This document shows positions 53,878 to 62,136 of a stretch of 64,000 nt of DNA, one piece after another. Below the pieces are notes generated by a model, which was not told where the DNA came from, did no database searches, and saw only the letters and a program-made list of their open reading frames with translations. Both the position numbers and the translations under genes were made by a program. Positions within the stretch are counted from its first letter, which is position 1. Each line of letters opens with the position of its first letter. Source of the DNA: Paenibacillus lutrae (GTDB taxonomy: Bacteria > Bacillota > Bacilli > Paenibacillales > NBRC-103111); contig NZ_RHLK01000010.1 of NCBI RefSeq assembly GCF_009757775.1, positions 102,281-166,280 on the forward strand, written 5' to 3'.

Positions 53878-54141
53878 ATGACTATCGAAACAAAAGACGA
53901 ATTGAAGGAAAGAATCATTAACCTGCTTAAAGAGAATCTCGGTAATGCTGAAGAACTGGATCAACTGGGTCCGGATGATGATTTGTCGGTCCTGGGGGTA
54001 AACTCCATGACGTTTATTAAACTCGTGATTGCAACCGAAATGGAGTTTGGCGTGACTTGGAAGGATGAGGATCTCGATTTCCGGAATTTTATGACGGTGA
54101 ACACGATTATGAATTACATTTCCAGTTCCAGCAACGAATAA
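53878..54141 (+). CDS. Free-standing acyl carrier protein
   Basis: An 87-residue carrier protein. The phosphopantetheine Ser43 lies in LGVNSMTFIKLV; flanking acidic helices (DELKERIINLLKENLG, TVNTIMNYI) complete the four-helix fold. The attachment motif VNSM differs from the DSL of fatty-acid ACP, typical of dedicated secondary-metabolite carriers. It lies 11 bases after the PKS stop and before the radical SAM gene, so it may carry a separate unit that the radical SAM enzyme or BtrH-like protein handles. Confidence 0.88.
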   Translation: MTIETKDELKERIINLLKENLGNAEELDQLGPDDDLSVLGVNSMTFIKLVIATEMEFGVTWKDEDLDFRNFMTVNTIMNYISSSSNE

Positions 54142-54171
54142 TCCAATTCAGGAAAGCGGGGAACACCCACA

Positions 54172-55314
54172 ATGTTAACTAAAGCAGGAAGTGGCGTTTC
54201 ACTTTTAGATCATGTGCAAGATTTGAAGCCGGAAATTAAACAATTGACTCTGTTTCCTTCCGAGCTGTGTAATTACCGCTGCAGCTTTTGCCACATTTGG
54301 GGCGAAACCGGATGGGCCCTCAAGGAGCCTCAGCGCGCTATCCGTGAGCAGCTCGATATTAATGTGCTGAAGAGCTTTCTGGATGATGTGACAGCTGTTA
54401 ATAAAAATCTCGGCGTTATTATTACGGGCGGAGAACCGATGCTGTACAAGCATTTTACAGAGCTGGTCGAACATCTGCGCAGCAAAAAAGCGAACATCTA
54501 TCTATTGACGAACGGCTCGCTGATTAAGAACAAAGTTCAATTTATTATGGAGAATATTGTAGCCTTAAACATTTCGATTGACGGGCCGGAGGAATTCCAC
54601 GATTCTATTCGCGGTAAAGGCAGCTTCAAGACGATCTGTGAAAATATCGACGCACTAATTGAAGAGAAGCGCAAACGCAACAAAATGTTCCCTTTTATCA
54701 ACATCACGATGGTGCTTTCCAAATACAATTACCGGAGCATTAAAGATTTCATGGGAGCTTTGCGTGAACGTTTTAAAGATGCGAATGTCGTCCTTCATGA
54801 CTCGAAGAACCCTTGGATGAAACGCAGAGACCTCTCGGTTAACTTCGCACCGCTGCTGTTCACATCACAGGAAAGAGGCCTCGCCTATGCAGCGCAGATG
54901 AAAGAACATCTGGATTGCGACGTATCCCCGGCATGGCAGGGCTTTGTGGAAGAAACAATCGATACCGACTTCGATACGGCGATTTTGAAGAGCGATCTGG
55001 AAGAGATCTGGCAGTCGGAAGGAATCGATACTTCCAGTTTTGTCGATATTCATGATTATTACACAGACATTGACAATGTATTTGGCCGTACAAAATGCGT
55101 AGCTCCTTGGCATGAAATGGTTATTCGTCGTAACGGCGAAGTTTATCCATGTGTAGATTTCCCCGATTATAAATATGGGAATATTTATGAGAATTCTTTC
55201 CAGGAAATGTGGGAAGGCGAACGTGCAGTCAAGTTCAGAAACTACTTGAAAACAAGCAATTTGATGGTATGCAACCGGTGTACGAGAATGTTTGCCGACA
55301 AGGAATCGTTCTAG
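54172..55314 (+). CDS. Radical SAM enzyme with twitch/SPASM-like C-terminus
   Basis: A 380-residue iron-sulfur enzyme. The radical SAM cluster is CX3CX2C at Cys33, Cys37 and Cys40 (CNYRCSFC); ITGGEPML near residue 83 and ISIDGPEEFHD near residue 130 are further barrel motifs. The C-terminus has Cys309, Cys327, Cys367 and Cys370 (CVAPWHEMV, VYPCVDF, CNRC), enough for one auxiliary cluster, as in twitch-domain enzymes such as BtrN. It could oxidise, epimerise or crosslink the product or an ACP-bound unit; the reaction is not predictable. Start ATG without a strong ribosome site (GCGGGGAAC), possibly translationally coupled. Confidence 0.88.
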   Translation: MLTKAGSGVSLLDHVQDLKPEIKQLTLFPSELCNYRCSFCHIWGETGWALKEPQRAIREQLDINVLKSFLDDVTAVNKNLGVIITGGEPMLYKHFTELVEHLRSKKANIYLLTNGSLIKNKVQFIMENIVALNISIDGPEEFHDSIRGKGSFKTICENIDALIEEKRKRNKMFPFINITMVLSKYNYRSIKDFMGALRERFKDANVVLHDSKNPWMKRRDLSVNFAPLLFTSQERGLAYAAQMKEHLDCDVSPAWQGFVEETIDTDFDTAILKSDLEEIWQSEGIDTSSFVDIHDYYTDIDNVFGRTKCVAPWHEMVIRRNGEVYPCVDFPDYKYGNIYENSFQEMWEGERAVKFRNYLKTSNLMVCNRCTRMFADKESF

Positions 55315-55344
55315 GAAGCAGGATGGACGCTAGGAGGAATAGCA

Positions 55345-56454
55345 ATGGTACAGCCGGGCACTGACGCTTCTGAAACGAACAGCTCCATTCAGGAGCAAAT
55401 ATTGCCTCTTACGGCACCGCAAGTATACGGATTTCTGGGACATGCTTACGTTCTTGGCATTCTTCAAAATTACGAGGAATGCAAGCCGTGGATATATAAC
55501 AATTACATTCAGCTGTATATTTCACAGCACTATATCGATATCAAGGAGTATAGGCTGGACTTTAATCCGGATCTGCTGATTATTTTCGGCAATGTGCCCT
55601 GGCTGGAATACAACCGGACGGATAAAGGCACATTGGCCCGGTTAGGGGTAGACATTCACGCTTTTCTTAAAGACCACATCGATCGGGGTTTTTACTTTTT
55701 CTCTTATGTGAATGACTTTTATATTCCGAATTCAATCAGTTATCAAGAGTATCATTTTACGCATGATATTCTTGTGTACGGTTATAATCTTGATAAACGC
55801 ACGTACAATATTGCGATTTTCGATGATAACCGGCTATTTTCAATGCGCGAGATCAGTTATGAGGTCTTCGAACAGGCCTACTTCAGTGACACCAGGCAAG
55901 ATTATATCAGCTTGATGCGCAAAGTCTCCCCGGATGAATACGACAGTTTCAAATATGACATGAAGCTTGGTAAATATGATCTGGATCTGGAGCTCATGGT
56001 CGATATGATGGCGGATTATCTGCACGGCGTCAATACGGGGGACAGACTCAAATTGTATTTGAATCCGGAGCCCGGGTTCTACGGCATGAACGTGTATAAA
56101 GCCTTGAAAGATTATTTCTCCTTGCTGCTCCAGGATCAAATTAATCTGGATGTGCGGCAGATGCATATTTTGTGGGAGCATAAGAAAATGATGATTGCAA
56201 GAATCCGGTATCTGCAAGAACTGGGGTATTTGGGCGAGGAAGTTACCTCGTTGGAAGCATTTATCAAGATTGAGAAGGAAGTCTTCACACTCCGTAATAT
56301 GCTGCTGAAATTTTTTGTGAGCCGCAACACCACAATTATTGAGAATATTATAAAAGCGCTGGATGGAATTCATGATGCGGAGAAAGAAGCCATACAGGAT
56401 TTGATTAACCAAATCTGCAGGGATAATCATTTGAATCATGCTGCCTCTTTCTAA
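55345..56454 (+). CDS. Free-standing BtrH-like/papain-fold protein, probable catalytic Cys missing
   Basis: A 369-residue protein. The segment TLPLTAPQVYGFLGHAYVLG...FTHDILVYGYNLDKRTYNIAIFDDN parallels, in shorter form, the C-terminal domain of the PKS at 50429 (HLDHTLLVYGYDEEEQLFHIIEHD), with the His kept. The position matching its Cys819 reads GHAY, so no nucleophile is seen. The C-terminal 150 residues are helical (VYKALKDYFSLLLQDQINLD). Last gene of the cluster. It may be a partner or inactive scaffold of the release domain; family assignment is by eye only. Confidence 0.6.
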   Translation: MVQPGTDASETNSSIQEQILPLTAPQVYGFLGHAYVLGILQNYEECKPWIYNNYIQLYISQHYIDIKEYRLDFNPDLLIIFGNVPWLEYNRTDKGTLARLGVDIHAFLKDHIDRGFYFFSYVNDFYIPNSISYQEYHFTHDILVYGYNLDKRTYNIAIFDDNRLFSMREISYEVFEQAYFSDTRQDYISLMRKVSPDEYDSFKYDMKLGKYDLDLELMVDMMADYLHGVNTGDRLKLYLNPEPGFYGMNVYKALKDYFSLLLQDQINLDVRQMHILWEHKKMMIARIRYLQELGYLGEEVTSLEAFIKIEKEVFTLRNMLLKFFVSRNTTIIENIIKALDGIHDAEKEAIQDLINQICRDNHLNHAASF

Positions 56455-56519
56455 ATAGAGCTTGACTGCCGAAGCGAATTCATGTAAGGTAATGGAAATT
56501 ATCATATTCAGGAATTGCT

Positions 56520-56745
56520 AGGACCAAGGTCAACGAGTTCTATAATCGCCGTACAGAGAAGAAACCCATGGGCTGAAAGGTTTCTCGCAGCGAGTGAACG
56601 ATTTCCCGCCTTGAGAGCTGTAGCGGAGTCAGCATCCGTTACCGGCATCTGCCGTTATCAGAATGAGGATCGCCTGCGTTAGTAAGCTGCGGTCAAATTA
56701 GGGTGGTACCACGACACATTCGTCCCTGACGGATGTGTCTTTTTG
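56520..56745 (+). promoter_or_regulatory. T-box riboswitch (proline) controlling proS
   Basis: The leader has the distal stem I AGAGA motif and loop (56554-56583: stem AGAAACC/GGTTTCT). The specifier loop lies between helices CAAGG/CCTTG (56525-56529 with 56609-56613) and AATCG/CGATT (56544-56548 with 56599-56603); its 3' side reads tCCCg, so the specifier codon is most likely CCC (56605-56607, Pro). The T-box AGGGTGGTACC is at 56700; its TGGT fits the ACCA end of tRNA-Pro. The terminator at 56713-56744 is mutually exclusive with the antiterminator. Confidence 0.9.
56713..56744 (+). terminator. T-box terminator
   Basis: 12-bp stem GACACATTCGTC/GACGGATGTGTC (one GU), loop cct, then five T. 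Confidence 0.9.
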
Positions 56746-56779
56746 TTATTGTGCTCCATAAATAAAGGAGGCTGAACGA

Positions 56780-58498
56780 ATGCGACAAAGTCAATTATTC
56801 CTATCCACGATGCGGGAATCGCCTGCCGATGCTGAAGTGATTAGCCATCAGCTCATGCTGCGCGCTGGTTTGATCCGGCAGCTGGCTGCCGGGGTGTATA
56901 CGTACCTGCCGCTCGGAAGAAGAGTGCTGCAGAAAGTCGAGCATATCATAAGGGAAGAAATGGAGCGGGCCGGTGCCCAAGAACTGCTGATGCCCGCCAT
57001 GCAGCCCGCCGAACTGTGGCAAGAGTCGGGACGTTATTCCGTGTATGGCCCCGAGTTAATACGGCTGCATGACCGGCATGAACGAGAGTTTGCACTAGGT
57101 CCTACTCACGAAGAAGTCATCACATCTCTGGTCAGAGATGAGATCAATTCTTACCGCAGGCTGCCTGTTACCCTGTATCAGATTCAAACGAAATTCCGTG
57201 ATGAACGGCGCCCTCGTTTCGGCTTGCTGCGGAGCCGGGAGTTTCTGATGAAAGACGCCTATTCCTTCGATACCGACTGGGAAGGGCTCGATCAATCCTA
57301 CTGGAACATGTACCGTGCGTATAACCGGATATTCGCCCGCTGTGGTCTTAATTTCCGGGCGGTCGAAGCGGATTCCGGTGCAATAGGGGGCGAAGGCGGA
57401 ACCCATGAGTTCATGGCACTGGCTGACATTGGCGAGGACGCAATCGCAGTTTGCAGCCAGTGTGACTATGCTGCGAATCTTGAGAAAGCGCAGGCAGCTG
57501 TCCCTGCGTTCATAGAAGCTGACCAACGGGCGGATGCCGGCACAGCAGAGAAGTTTCACACGCCAAATCTTCGTACGATTGATCAACTTGTTCAAGCCCT
57601 GCATATCGATCCTGCTGCGATTATCAAAACGCTTATTTTTATTGCGGACAATAAAGCCGTTGCCGTAGCAGTTCGAGGGGATCGTGATATCAATGAAATT
57701 AAGGTTAAGAATTATTTGGGTGTGGAGAACCTTGCAATAGCCGATCCGGCAGCAGCAGCAAGATTAACCGGAGCAGCTCCAGGTTCCATCGGACCTCTTG
57801 GTTTAACGGTACCGGTCTTGATAGATGAGGAAGTGGCCCGTATGACGGATGGGGTAGCCGGCGCCAACGAACAGGATTACCATTACCGGCATGTTTATCC
57901 GGCCCGAGATCTCGAACTTAAGCACGTAGGGGACTTCCGCAATATAGTTGAAGGTGATTCATGTTCGCGTTGTGAGAAAGGAAGGCTGAATATTTACCGG
58001 GGGATCGAGATCGGTCATGTGTTTAAGCTGGGGACGAAATACAGCGCAAGATTAGGGGCCACTTTCTTAAATCCGGACGGGCAAGTACAAACAATGCTAA
58101 TGGGATGCTACGGCATTGGAGTTTCACGGATACTCTCTGCGGTGATTGAACAGAATCATGATGAGCATGGAATCCTATGGCCAGCTGCCGTTGCCCCTTA
58201 TTGTGTCCATTTAATTCCGATTTCTGTGAAAAGCGGCTTTCAAATGCAGACGGCGATGGAATTGTACAGCGAGCTTCTTGCTCAAGGGTTTGAAGTGCTG
58301 ATCGACGACAGGGATGAACGTCCGGGCGTGAAATTCAAAGACTCCGATTTAATGGGGCTGCCTGTGAGAATCATAATCGGTCGAGATGCTGAGCAGGGTA
58401 TGGTGGAATTGGTTGAACGGAAGATGAATAAGAAGGAACTCATAGATAAGGACGCAGTGTTAAAAAGGGTACGCGAGTTCGTAGAAAGCGAAGTGTGA
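56780..58498 (+). CDS. proS: Prolyl-tRNA synthetase (bacterial type)
   Basis: A 572-residue class II synthetase charging tRNA-Pro. Motif 2 is RDERRPRFGLLRSREFLMKDAYSF near residue 137, the YbaK-like editing insertion (INS) covers about 220-400, motif 3 is LMGCYGIGVSRIL near residue 441, and the anticodon-binding domain ends the protein. ATG with AAAGGAGG. Expression is under the T-box just upstream. Its flanking genes are not the dxr/rseP/polC neighbourhood of B. subtilis proS; whether the genome has a second proS cannot be seen here. Location directly behind an NRPS/PKS cluster raises the option of a resistant extra copy. Confidence 0.96.
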   Translation: MRQSQLFLSTMRESPADAEVISHQLMLRAGLIRQLAAGVYTYLPLGRRVLQKVEHIIREEMERAGAQELLMPAMQPAELWQESGRYSVYGPELIRLHDRHEREFALGPTHEEVITSLVRDEINSYRRLPVTLYQIQTKFRDERRPRFGLLRSREFLMKDAYSFDTDWEGLDQSYWNMYRAYNRIFARCGLNFRAVEADSGAIGGEGGTHEFMALADIGEDAIAVCSQCDYAANLEKAQAAVPAFIEADQRADAGTAEKFHTPNLRTIDQLVQALHIDPAAIIKTLIFIADNKAVAVAVRGDRDINEIKVKNYLGVENLAIADPAAAARLTGAAPGSIGPLGLTVPVLIDEEVARMTDGVAGANEQDYHYRHVYPARDLELKHVGDFRNIVEGDSCSRCEKGRLNIYRGIEIGHVFKLGTKYSARLGATFLNPDGQVQTMLMGCYGIGVSRILSAVIEQNHDEHGILWPAAVAPYCVHLIPISVKSGFQMQTAMELYSELLAQGFEVLIDDRDERPGVKFKDSDLMGLPVRIIIGRDAEQGMVELVERKMNKKELIDKDAVLKRVREFVESEV

Positions 58499-58535
58499 GA
58501 ACTCCCGCCGGACCGCAAGTTATACGAAGGTCATT

Positions 58536-58570
58536 AAGCCGACCTGCAGAAAACGGGTCGGCTTGGTTAT
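58536..58570 (+). terminator. Terminator-like hairpin after proS
   Basis: 9-bp perfect stem AAGCCGACC/GGTCGGCTT with a weak T tail. Confidence 0.6.
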
Positions 58571-58626
58571 TCAGGTGAATACTCAATTCCGGTCTAAGGC
58601 AGCCAGGCGGATGAGGAGATGTGAAC

Positions 58627-58941
58627 CTAACCGAGTAATTTCAACCCCGTTACGCAGCAGACTACACCTGCTATACAAAATAAGCGAAGCGGACTTTTGG
58701 ACTCCTTGTAGAGGAGTATCCCAATAATTGCCGCACCGACCGTACCGATTCCCGTCCATACTGCATAGGCGGTAGACAAGTCAATGGATTTCATAGCTTC
58801 AGACAGTAAAGTGAAGCTGATGATGAAACCCCCGATCAGGATCAGATTATTGGACAGATTATTGTTCTCTGACACACGCTTAATCCCAATCACTCCGATA
58901 ATCTCCATCATTCCGGCAAAAATTAATAACCCCCACGCCAT
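58627..58941 (-). CDS. Small multidrug resistance (SMR) efflux subunit
   Basis: A 104-residue four-helix membrane protein of the EmrE/SugE/YkkD family exporting cationic compounds by proton antiport. The conserved membrane Glu is Glu13 (GMMEIIGVIGIKR), and the WTGIGTVGAAIIGILLYKE stretch is typical. Its ATG overlaps the stop of the upstream SMR-fusion gene (TGATG), so both are co-translated, as with paired SMR heterodimers such as YkkCD. Third gene of a MerR-controlled operon. Confidence 0.92.
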   Translation of the reverse strand: MAWGLLIFAGMMEIIGVIGIKRVSENNNLSNNLILIGGFIISFTLLSEAMKSIDLSTAYAVWTGIGTVGAAIIGILLYKESKSPLRLFCIAGVVCCVTGLKLLG

Positions 58942-59660
58942 CAGCTAGTCTCCTTTCTGCCGCTTGTCAGTTTCAACAGGATGATAAATACCAGCAGGAG
59001 CAGAATGATTCCGACTTTCAAGGGACGGATATAACCTTCCATCACCGCTTCCATAATGACCAGACCTACCGTTCCAATACCGGTAAACACACCGTATACA
59101 GTGCCGATCGGTATAACTTTAACAGCCCGGATCAATAAATCAAAGCTAAGTAATAAAGCGGCAAGAACGAAGATAGAAGGGACATAATCGTACTTGAAGC
59201 TGGACGCCCATACAATTTCCAGTCCTCCGCCTGCAAGAACGTAGGTCCAGCCCCGCCGGGTACTGATAGGCGGCTTTTCCGGTTTTTTGACGAGTACAGC
59301 AGCAGGCGGCACCTCCTGTATACGCTCCACTCCGGACACGTTATTTTCTTGTACGTGTTTATTTGTCGTCTTGACTTTATTTTTTCTGCCGGGGAATAGG
59401 AGGTATGACAAATCGATCACACCATGAATAAGAAGAACCGTCTTCCACACCTGGCTCATTTTGTTAACCGGATCATTCAAATAGATGTCAACTCCTCGGT
59501 TCCAAAAATGTCTGGATAGATGGTCCAGATAAGAACCGTTGGTTAAGTCAGAGGCAGGTACCACCCCAACGATGAATACAAGCAGTACATGGGCCAAGGC
59601 AAAGATCAGCAAATGGTATATGAAACTGAATCCGATTCCTCGGGACTTAACTGTTTCCAT
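58941..59660 (-). CDS. SMR efflux subunit fused to an N-terminal two-helix membrane domain
   Basis: A 239-residue protein, more than twice the size of a normal SMR subunit. The C-terminal about 105 residues form a standard SMR unit: GWTYVLAGGGLEIVWASSFKYD with the conserved Glu, then GTVYGVFTGIGTVGLVI. The N-terminal about 130 residues have two membrane helices (FIYHLLIFALAHVLLVFIV near residue 13; VWKTVLLIHGVIDLSYLLF near residue 71) and a charged linker. The extra domain is unlike SMR and I cannot name it. It is joined by TGATG overlaps to the MerR and SMR genes on either side. Confidence 0.85.
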   Translation of the reverse strand: METVKSRGIGFSFIYHLLIFALAHVLLVFIVGVVPASDLTNGSYLDHLSRHFWNRGVDIYLNDPVNKMSQVWKTVLLIHGVIDLSYLLFPGRKNKVKTTNKHVQENNVSGVERIQEVPPAAVLVKKPEKPPISTRRGWTYVLAGGGLEIVWASSFKYDYVPSIFVLAALLLSFDLLIRAVKVIPIGTVYGVFTGIGTVGLVIMEAVMEGYIRPLKVGIILLLLVFIILLKLTSGRKETS

Positions 59661-60436
59661 CAGCTGCTACCTCCTTCCTCTGTAAACTGGAGATAATAAT
59701 CTACAATTTTATCTACATAAGCCATCATTTCTACATCCATTCCATAGAGCCGAGGCTGTTCTCCCGCAGCAGGTCGCATCGTCTCCCAGTACTTTTCCGT
59801 TAACGCCTCATCACCTTGGAATAACTGATCCGCGAGGTTCAGAATTTCTTTAGCGAGCTCTTGCGATCGGGCAGAGTCCTCCGGCTCATGGACATGCTCC
59901 CGGATTTTCTTGAGGAGCCGGGTCCATTCTTGGATCAGGGGATCATCCAGGTCATCGGAGGGGAGCTTTGCGATCTCCTCGGGCGTAAAGAACTGAGCGC
60001 GCCATTTATTTTTATTCTCGGGCTCTATAGTCTGGATTTCCTTAATAAAGTACAGCATTTCTTCGAGCCGGACCTCGTCATTCACTTCTATGGAGTACAG
60101 AGAACCTTGCAGAAGCTGTTCGATTCGAAAAAGCCTGCGCTGCTCATCCCGGAGCGAGCCGATTTGGGAAATGATCGCTTCTTTCCAGATGTCCTCTCGG
60201 GTCTCACTTGTGGAATTCCGGTTATTCTGATTGAAAATATCCTTTATGGCGGACAAAGAGAAACCCATTTCTTTTAAAACGAATATTTCCTGAAGCTTCA
60301 AAATATCAGAGCTGTCATAGATCCGGTAACCGGAATCGGGTTGTCTGGCCGGATGCAGCAGGCCCAGCCGTTCATAGTAATGCAGCGTTTTAATGGTAAC
60401 GCCTGTTTTGGCTGACAGTTCACCTACAAGGTACAT
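59660..60436 (-). CDS. MerR family regulator with TipAS-like C-terminus
   Basis: A 258-residue regulator. N-terminal MerR DNA-binding domain (1-70): VGELSAKTGVTIKTLHYYERLGLLHPARQPDSGYRIY. A coiled dimerisation helix follows, then a helical effector domain (about 150-255, FTPEEIAKLP, LTEKYWETMRP) like the TipAS antibiotic-binding domain. It heads an operon with two SMR genes, so it likely senses a drug and activates their export. The palindrome in its promoter spacer is the expected operator. Confidence 0.92.
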   Translation of the reverse strand: MYLVGELSAKTGVTIKTLHYYERLGLLHPARQPDSGYRIYDSSDILKLQEIFVLKEMGFSLSAIKDIFNQNNRNSTSETREDIWKEAIISQIGSLRDEQRRLFRIEQLLQGSLYSIEVNDEVRLEEMLYFIKEIQTIEPENKNKWRAQFFTPEEIAKLPSDDLDDPLIQEWTRLLKKIREHVHEPEDSARSQELAKEILNLADQLFQGDEALTEKYWETMRPAAGEQPRLYGMDVEMMAYVDKIVDYYLQFTEEGGSS

Positions 60437-60470
60437 CTTTCTCCTCCTAAGTAATTCTTTTCTATCTCTA

Positions 60471-60501
60471 GATTAAATCCTCCCCTATAGGGGAGGGTCA
60501 A
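60471..60501 (-). promoter_or_regulatory. MerR-type promoter/operator
   Basis: On the minus strand TTGACC (60496-60501) and TTAATC (60471-60476) are 19 bases apart, longer than the 17 of ordinary promoters. The spacer holds the perfect 18-bp palindrome CCTCCCCTATAGGGGAGG (60479-60496). This is the classic layout activated by MerR-family DNA distortion. Confidence 0.85.
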
Positions 60502-60684
60502 GGTATATTTTTACTAAGCGGAAGACAGAGGAGTCAGGCCGCATTTTGTATCGGGTCGTGTGACTCTGAAAAGAATGCACGAGTCCCGGAATCCGCAAGA
60601 CTGTGTACTTAATCATTTGCCTATGGTATTGCAAAAACCCGGCGGGACCGATTGGTCTGGCCGGGTTAGTCAGGTTGCGGGTAA
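60502..60684. other. Intergenic region, 183 bases
   Basis: Between the MerR operator and the phytase-like gene. It contains the latter's terminator and no gene I can support. Confidence 0.5.
60636..60667 (-). terminator. Terminator of the phytase-like gene (minus strand)
   Basis: 8-bp stem AACCCGGC/GCCGGGTT with a paired inner part, followed on the minus strand by a T-run. Confidence 0.7.
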
Positions 60685-62136
60685 TTATTGGAGGGTATAC
60701 GGCAGTTTAAACGTCCATAGCTCTGTTCCGTTCTCCGGGGAAGTGCTGCCTACGCCAAAATCATTATCGTTGACAATGACAAGTTTATTGCCGTCAACCA
60801 AAGATAATCCTTCTACTTTCTCATAAGGGTATTTAAAAGCGACCAGATCCAGGATAGTCTGTTTGGCTGGAGGCAGAATATGATGTTTTTCCAAATCCTG
60901 AATGGTCATTTGCTCCAGCGTTTTTCCAGCTTGGCTGTCGTCATATTTTCCCAGGATATTCGTCGCATTAGAGAGATCTATCGAAAAAATACTTTTCAGC
61001 TCTGACTTATCGCCTGCGTTTTTGTCGCGCTCGTCAACGAGGAGTGTGTTCTCATTCACGACTACAAGGTCGGAAATCACAATGTCGGCTTGCTTTAATC
61101 CCTTGTAGGATTTGGCATCTTCCGTCATATAAACGTATTCAGCGACGGGCTCCAGTGTAGTCAGATCAAACTTGATGAGACGCAGCTGCCGTGAGTTATC
61201 GGTTTCCTTGCCGGGGCTGCGGAGCGGGCTCTGCATCGCCATGAACATGTACTTGCCATCCGGTGTAATCCCTACCGCTTCCGCACCGCGGTTCTGGCGA
61301 AGCTTATTGTAGACCGCCGGCAGCGTTTCACGTGCCGGTACGAGCGGAGCCTCCACCTGATCCGCCCAGCCCTTCGGTACGATACGTTCCATCACTGTCC
61401 CGTCACGTTTCACATGGACGAGGGAAGGACCGTACTCATCGGAAAGCCAGAACGTGTCGTCCTTCGGATTGTAAGCGATCCCTTCGATATCAAGACCATA
61501 GGGATCGTAGGCAAGCTCTTGCTTTAGAGCAGCATCATAAGGGACTTCGTCCCGTCCTTTGATATTCGGAAGACCGGTAATGCCTGCATCGCCCGTTAAC
61601 GGATTTGTACCGTTCACCTTCAGCGGTATCTCTTCGAGGATGTTGACTTGCCCGTCTTTCAATTCAATTTTATAGATCGTCGGTGTATAATCGACCAGCG
61701 GAAAAGTACGTACAGTCGATCCATTCACTTCAATTTCACCGTTTGGACCGCGGTCTGCGGTTGAATAGAAGATATGATCCGGGTCGCCGGGCAAATGGGT
61801 GAGAGAGGAACCGATGCCTATCTTGATTCCTTCTGCCAAGTCAGGTGCCGCAAGCGTATATTTGCCGGTAAGTTCGGGCTTGTCCGTCAGGGATACGCGG
61901 CTGCGGAACGGGTCCCAATCCACGTATTTGCCCAGTGCTTCACTAAGCGCTCTCACCGGGAGGAACAGATGTCCGTCAATGTTGACCCCAGGAGTGGAGG
62001 GGGAAACTGTTTTACCGTTATTCGTGTACGTGATTGCCTCTGCAGTCGTCCCAGTCACACCCGCCGCAAAGACATTCGCCGTTCCTCCCACAAGCGTTAG
62101 TGCTGCTGAAGCGGTAATAAGCCATTTTTTCTTCAT
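60685..62136 (-). CDS. Secreted esterase-like/phytase-like protein with copper-amine-oxidase stalk domain
   Basis: A 483-residue exported protein. The signal peptide covers about 1-25 (KKKWLITASAALTLVGG). A copper-amine-oxidase N-terminal ('stalk') domain follows at about 35-85 with INGHLFLPVRALSEALG-type pattern, very common on Paenibacillus surface proteins. The rest is a phytase-like/esterase-like beta-propeller (PF13449 type): IFYSTADRGPNG near residue 125, YGLDIEGIAYNPKDDTFWLSDEYGPSLVHV near residue 212, and EGLSLVDGNKLVIVNDNDFG near residue 445. Substrate unknown; it acts outside the cell. Confidence 0.85.
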   Translation of the reverse strand: MKKKWLITASAALTLVGGTANVFAAGVTGTTAEAITYTNNGKTVSPSTPGVNIDGHLFLPVRALSEALGKYVDWDPFRSRVSLTDKPELTGKYTLAAPDLAEGIKIGIGSSLTHLPGDPDHIFYSTADRGPNGEIEVNGSTVRTFPLVDYTPTIYKIELKDGQVNILEEIPLKVNGTNPLTGDAGITGLPNIKGRDEVPYDAALKQELAYDPYGLDIEGIAYNPKDDTFWLSDEYGPSLVHVKRDGTVMERIVPKGWADQVEAPLVPARETLPAVYNKLRQNRGAEAVGITPDGKYMFMAMQSPLRSPGKETDNSRQLRLIKFDLTTLEPVAEYVYMTEDAKSYKGLKQADIVISDLVVVNENTLLVDERDKNAGDKSELKSIFSIDLSNATNILGKYDDSQAGKTLEQMTIQDLEKHHILPPAKQTILDLVAFKYPYEKVEGLSLVDGNKLVIVNDNDFGVGSTSPENGTELWTFKLPYTLQ

